Shown in pieces: positions 61,481 to 64,000 of a DNA stretch of 64,000 nt. The notes beneath the pieces were generated by a model. It saw nothing but the letters and a program-made list of their open reading frames with translations. It was not told where the DNA came from and did no database searches. Position 1 is the first letter of the stretch; each line of letters starts with the position of its first letter. The position numbers and the translations under genes are program-made. The DNA comes from Brevibacterium spongiae. Its GTDB lineage: Bacteria; Actinomycetota; Actinomycetes; Actinomycetales; Brevibacteriaceae. The stretch covers positions 310,001 to 374,000 of the forward strand of contig NZ_CP093443.1 in NCBI RefSeq assembly GCF_026168515.1, read 5' to 3'.

Positions 61481-61959
61481 CGGGGCAATCGGGTGAGAAG
61501 GGCTCGCAAGTGACGGGTGAGGCGGAGGACACTGGACTTCCTGAGCTTTTGCACACAGTCATCGATACGACCGAACCGAGGATGCTCGCGGAGTTCTACC
61601 GGCAGCTGCTCGGCTACGTCTATCGCCCGGGAGACGCACCGACCGACGGTCGCAGTTCAGGGACGAGTGCCGAGCCTGAGGTCCCTGACTGGCTGGTGCT
61701 CACTGATGCGAGTGGGAACCGGAAGCTCGCTTTTCAACTGGTTGATCGCCTTAAACCGACGACGTGGCCGGCAACGGACATCCCCATGCAGATGCACCTC
61801 GACCTCACGGTGCCGAACCGGACCACGCTGGAACGACAGAGGCAGCGAGCCGAAGGCCTGGGCGCCGAACTGCGCGTCGAGCGTACCCACGATGAGGACG
61901 AACCGCTGTATGTCTTCACCGATCCCTCCGGCCATCCGTTCTGCATATTCGTCGCATGA
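61477..61959 (+). CDS. VOC superfamily (glyoxalase-like) protein
   Basis: A 160-residue glyoxalase/bleomycin-resistance fold protein with two beta-alpha-beta-beta-beta halves: HTVIDTTEPRMLAEFYRQLLGY and then HLDLTVPNRTTLERQRQRAEGLGAE, closing with YVFTDPSGHPFCIFV. The His of MHLDLTV and the Glu/His near the ends are candidate metal ligands, though the first half has His in L-H-T. The start overlaps the NTF2-like stop and its own stop overlaps the next gene, so the three are a tightly coupled unit of unknown role. Confidence 0.82.
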   Translation: MTGQSGEKGSQVTGEAEDTGLPELLHTVIDTTEPRMLAEFYRQLLGYVYRPGDAPTDGRSSGTSAEPEVPDWLVLTDASGNRKLAFQLVDRLKPTTWPATDIPMQMHLDLTVPNRTTLERQRQRAEGLGAELRVERTHDEDEPLYVFTDPSGHPFCIFVA

Positions 61960-62255
61960 GCGAGAACAGCGACAATGATGACGAGCGGTGGCTGATCGTA
62001 AAGGGACGCCGGTGGCGACGAACCGACCCAACACTGGAACCCAGCGTCATCGAGGAACTGAAGGGTCACCTCGGCGCTGCGAGGAATGCCGTCAAGCAGG
62101 CGAAGAAGCGGGGTGCTGAGAATGATCTCGCGGAGGCGAGACAGAGGGTGAATGTCGCGAAGCACGGCCTCGGCGAACGCGGCGAGTATTGGTGGGAGAT
62201 GTCAGTCGAAGACCGCCGGCAACGCGCGGAGACGGCCCTGAACGAACTGCGGTGA
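61956..62255 (+). CDS. Small conserved hypothetical protein
   Basis: A 99-residue, highly charged protein with the N-terminal WLIVKGRRWRRTDPTLEP block, helical EELKGHLGAARNAVKQAKKRG and a WWEMSVEDRRQRAETAL end. I recognise the pattern as a conserved actinobacterial hypothetical (sometimes carried with the odd name biopolymer transporter Tol), without an assigned function. It overlaps the VOC gene by four bases. No membrane segment or signal peptide. Confidence 0.75.
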   Translation: MSENSDNDDERWLIVKGRRWRRTDPTLEPSVIEELKGHLGAARNAVKQAKKRGAENDLAEARQRVNVAKHGLGERGEYWWEMSVEDRRQRAETALNELR

Positions 62256-62325
62256 GCTCGAACAGGGCCGCCTCATCAGCCTCATCAGGCGTGAGCAGCC
62301 CGGGGGCACGCGCTGCTGCGGGGCG

Positions 62326-62790
62326 TCAGACTCCGGACACCGCGGCTGCCAAATTGCCGAGGGACGATTCGAGGTCCTCTTCGCTGACGGCCGGGAAGTC
62401 GACCTGCTTGAGCACCTCCTTGTCGGTGACAGCGCTCCAATCGTAGGTCACGGAGACCTCGGTCGAGTCATGGCTGTGGGACTTGAGCTCCCAGACCCAC
62501 TCCCAACCCGGTGGCTCTTCACCGGCCGGTGCCGTCTTCCAGGCGAGAAGCTTGTTCTCCTCAAAGCCGATGACATGATTGTCGGTCTTGTAGTCGCCGC
62601 CCATCTTGTCCCAGTGCATGTTCATCGTGAACACTTGGCCGGTCTCGGTGATGCGATCGGTCTTGTCATCCGACTGGACCATTCCCGAGCCGTCGATCTC
62701 GGCATGACGTTCTGGATTGGAGAGGACTCGGAAGATGTCCTCTACGGGGGCATCGATCGTGCGGGAAGCGCTGATGCTCGTCTCACTCAT
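62326..62790 (-). CDS. SRPBCC family protein (START-like)
   Basis: A 154-residue polyketide-cyclase/START-like lipid-binding fold: ISASRTIDAPVEDIFRVLSNPERHAEID at the start, central DKMGGDYKTDNHVIGFEENKLLAWKTAP and WEWVWELKSHSHDSTEVSVTYDWS towards the end. These form a hydrophobic cavity; the ligand is unknown. I prefer ATG at 62790 (AAAGG upstream) to the GTG nine bases earlier. Convergent with the preceding small gene. Confidence 0.85.
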   Translation of the reverse strand: MSETSISASRTIDAPVEDIFRVLSNPERHAEIDGSGMVQSDDKTDRITETGQVFTMNMHWDKMGGDYKTDNHVIGFEENKLLAWKTAPAGEEPPGWEWVWELKSHSHDSTEVSVTYDWSAVTDKEVLKQVDFPAVSEEDLESSLGNLAAAVSGV

Positions 62791-62929
62791 GCTTGTCACC
62801 TTTCGTCAGATGGTGGCTGGAGTACGGGCCGGTCGACCCGTCCCTGTGGCCCACGGTATACCCTGGTTCCGAATGAGGGGAGGGGGTGCGCAACCAATGA
62901 CAGCAAATGTGGCTGGTCTTCCGGATCCT

Positions 62930-63614
62930 CGTTGAGGAATGCAGAATAGCCGACAGAGGTACGTGCCCTACGACGAAGACTTCAACATCGTAGGCAGCTA
63001 TCGGCCGGCAGTCTCGCAAGGCCGATCGCTGATCCTGCAAGGTCATGTGGATGTCGTTCCGACCGGACCCTTGGAGAATTGGACTGCTCCGCCCTCGAAC
63101 CAACGTCGGAGTCATCTGGTTCACCGTTCGTGTCGAGGGGAAACCGAGTCATGTCCCGGAGATGAGCAAGGGCTTCAACGCCTTCGACGCGACAAATGAC
63201 GTGATCGCCGACCTGCGCACACTCGACCCGGGACAGGCGTGGGAAGAGATTCAGGAGCACGTTCGGCACGCGAGCATCGCCCGGCGCGGTCAGGACAGTC
63301 GCCTGCCACGCCTGGAGCGAACCGGCTTCTTCACCGCAGGATAGCGACTCGACGAAGGCGGAGAAGCTGAGGCCGTCCTCGGCTCGGCCCACCGGGACGT
63401 GTTCGGCCTCCCCCTGCAGTCGTTCACCACGCCGGGCTACCTCGACGGCCGGGTGTACACGAACTACGGATCGAGGCCGACTCTGACCTACGGCCCCCGA
63501 TCCCTCGACATCCATGCCTTCGACGAGCGCGTCCACATTGAGTCCGTCCGCAACATCACGGAGACCATCGCTCTCTTCACCGCCGAGTGGTGTGGGTTGG
63601 AGCCGTTGAAATAG
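62930..63614 (+). pseudogene. M20 peptidase (acetylornithine deacetylase/DapE-like) pseudogene
   Basis: Pieces of an M20 peptidase lie in order in different frames: SLILQGHVDVVPTGPLENWT (metal-site H-x-D) near 63030, then FTVRVEGKPSHVPEMSKGFNAF near 63120 and DGRVYTNYGSRPTLTYGPRS to HIESVRNITETIALFTAEWCG up to the stop at 63614. Between these, stops and frame changes break the gene, and the N-terminal and central catalytic parts (Glu-Glu dyad) are missing. The original was about 400 residues; here less than half is left. Not expressed as an enzyme. Confidence 0.8.
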
Positions 63615-63668
63615 GCGCATCGGCGTTCTGCAGGTACTGCCGGCCCAGCACCCGATCGAGGCGATGCG

Positions 63669-64000
63669 TCAGACGATCCGGTCAGCGAGGTCTTCGAAGT
63701 CCTCGGCAATGATGTCCCAGTCCCCCGTGGGTTCGAGATCGATGGTCTGATCGGGTCCATGCTCGGTGGGGCGACGAACGAAAGCCGTGCGCAGCCCGAG
63801 GGACTGTGCTGCGGCGAGATCACTGTTGTGCGCGGCGACCATGGCGACTTGATGCGGTTCGAGACCGAGGATTTCGGCGGTCCGCAGATACGCGTCGGGG
63901 TCCGGCTTATAGGCTCCCGCCACCTCGGCGCCGAGGATCGCATCCCAGGGAACACCAGCACGTTTGGCGACGTCGAGAGCCAACCGGATGTTCGCATTCG
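63669..64000 (-). CDS. Haloacid dehalogenase type II (HAD), C-terminal part; 5' end outside window
   Basis: The frame is open to the window edge on the minus strand, so the N-terminus with the nucleophile Asp lies beyond 64000. The visible 109 residues include GAEVAGAYKPDPDAYLRTAEILG, carrying the HAD motif III Lys, and VAMVAAHNSDLAAAQSLGLRTAFVRRP, which contains the motif IV region (A-H-N-S-D-L). This pattern fits L-2-haloacid dehalogenases. No full-length assessment possible. Confidence 0.88.
   Translation of the reverse strand, partial: NANIRLALDVAKRAGVPWDAILGAEVAGAYKPDPDAYLRTAEILGLEPHQVAMVAAHNSDLAAAQSLGLRTAFVRRPTEHGPDQTIDLEPTGDWDIIAEDFEDLADRIV

Overview
The window is high-GC bacterial DNA with dense, short-spaced genes, many GTG starts, frequent ATGA/GTGA overlaps and actinobacterial regulator families. 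The gene content (Arr rifamycin ADP-ribosyltransferase, CsoR/CstR regulators, a cyclohexanone-type Baeyer-Villiger monooxygenase cluster, two-domain class I fumarase) fits Actinomycetota. A Brevibacterium-like organism is my best guess by family recognition; I could not run a search. I saw no rRNA, tRNA or CRISPR array.

Layout. 1-6.2 kb: end of an aldo-keto reductase, a GNAT acetyltransferase, a PadR-like regulator with a membrane protein, then a nitrilase / diaminopropionate ammonia-lyase / M20 amidohydrolase cluster divergent from an Lrp/AsnC regulator with a perfect 8-1-8 palindrome between them. 6.2-16 kb: MMPL exporter, MarR regulator, class II Fic protein with operator-like repeats, pirin, small GNAT and AhpD-like genes, Arr, a divergent Nramp-family transporter, and a DUF4143 ATPase preceded by 23-bp tandem repeats.

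16.1-27.7 kb is a coherent catabolic island: a DctPQM TRAP transporter, a GntR/FCD regulator, and an operon of CoA-transferase, class I fumarase (possible mesaconase), two acyl-CoA dehydrogenases, a mesaconyl-C4-CoA hydratase-like protein and a mesaconyl-CoA isomerase-like CoA-transferase. The same 13-bp motif lies upstream of both the transporter and the enzyme operon. The likely substrate is a branched C5 dicarboxylate (mesaconate, methylsuccinate, citramalate or itaconate). The citramalyl-CoA lyase is not in the window.

27.7-36 kb is visibly AT-richer accessory DNA: a CoiA-like zinc protein, a NUDIX hydrolase coupled to a 999-aa PLD-nuclease/SF2-helicase (candidate defence module), then an IS21-family element that has split a DUF2891 gene. 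36-41.7 kb: a CHY zinc-finger protein, two tail-to-tail OPA-type MFS transporters, a GntR regulator and aspartase.

41.7-57 kb: a sulfur/persulfide block (MBL-rhodanese, 61-aa Cys protein, CstR-like repressor, SNF2 helicase) is repeated in decayed form 12.7 kb downstream. The two copies bracket a Baeyer-Villiger ketone-degradation cluster (SDR, ALDH, Zn-ADH, BVMO, esterase) and its divergent AcoR-like activator, whose AAA+ domain has lost its Walker A lysine. 57-64 kb: GAF-LuxR regulator, acyl-CoA synthetase, butanediol-dehydrogenase-like ADH, NTF2-like, VOC, SRPBCC and small genes, an M20 peptidase pseudogene and the C-terminal part of a haloacid dehalogenase.
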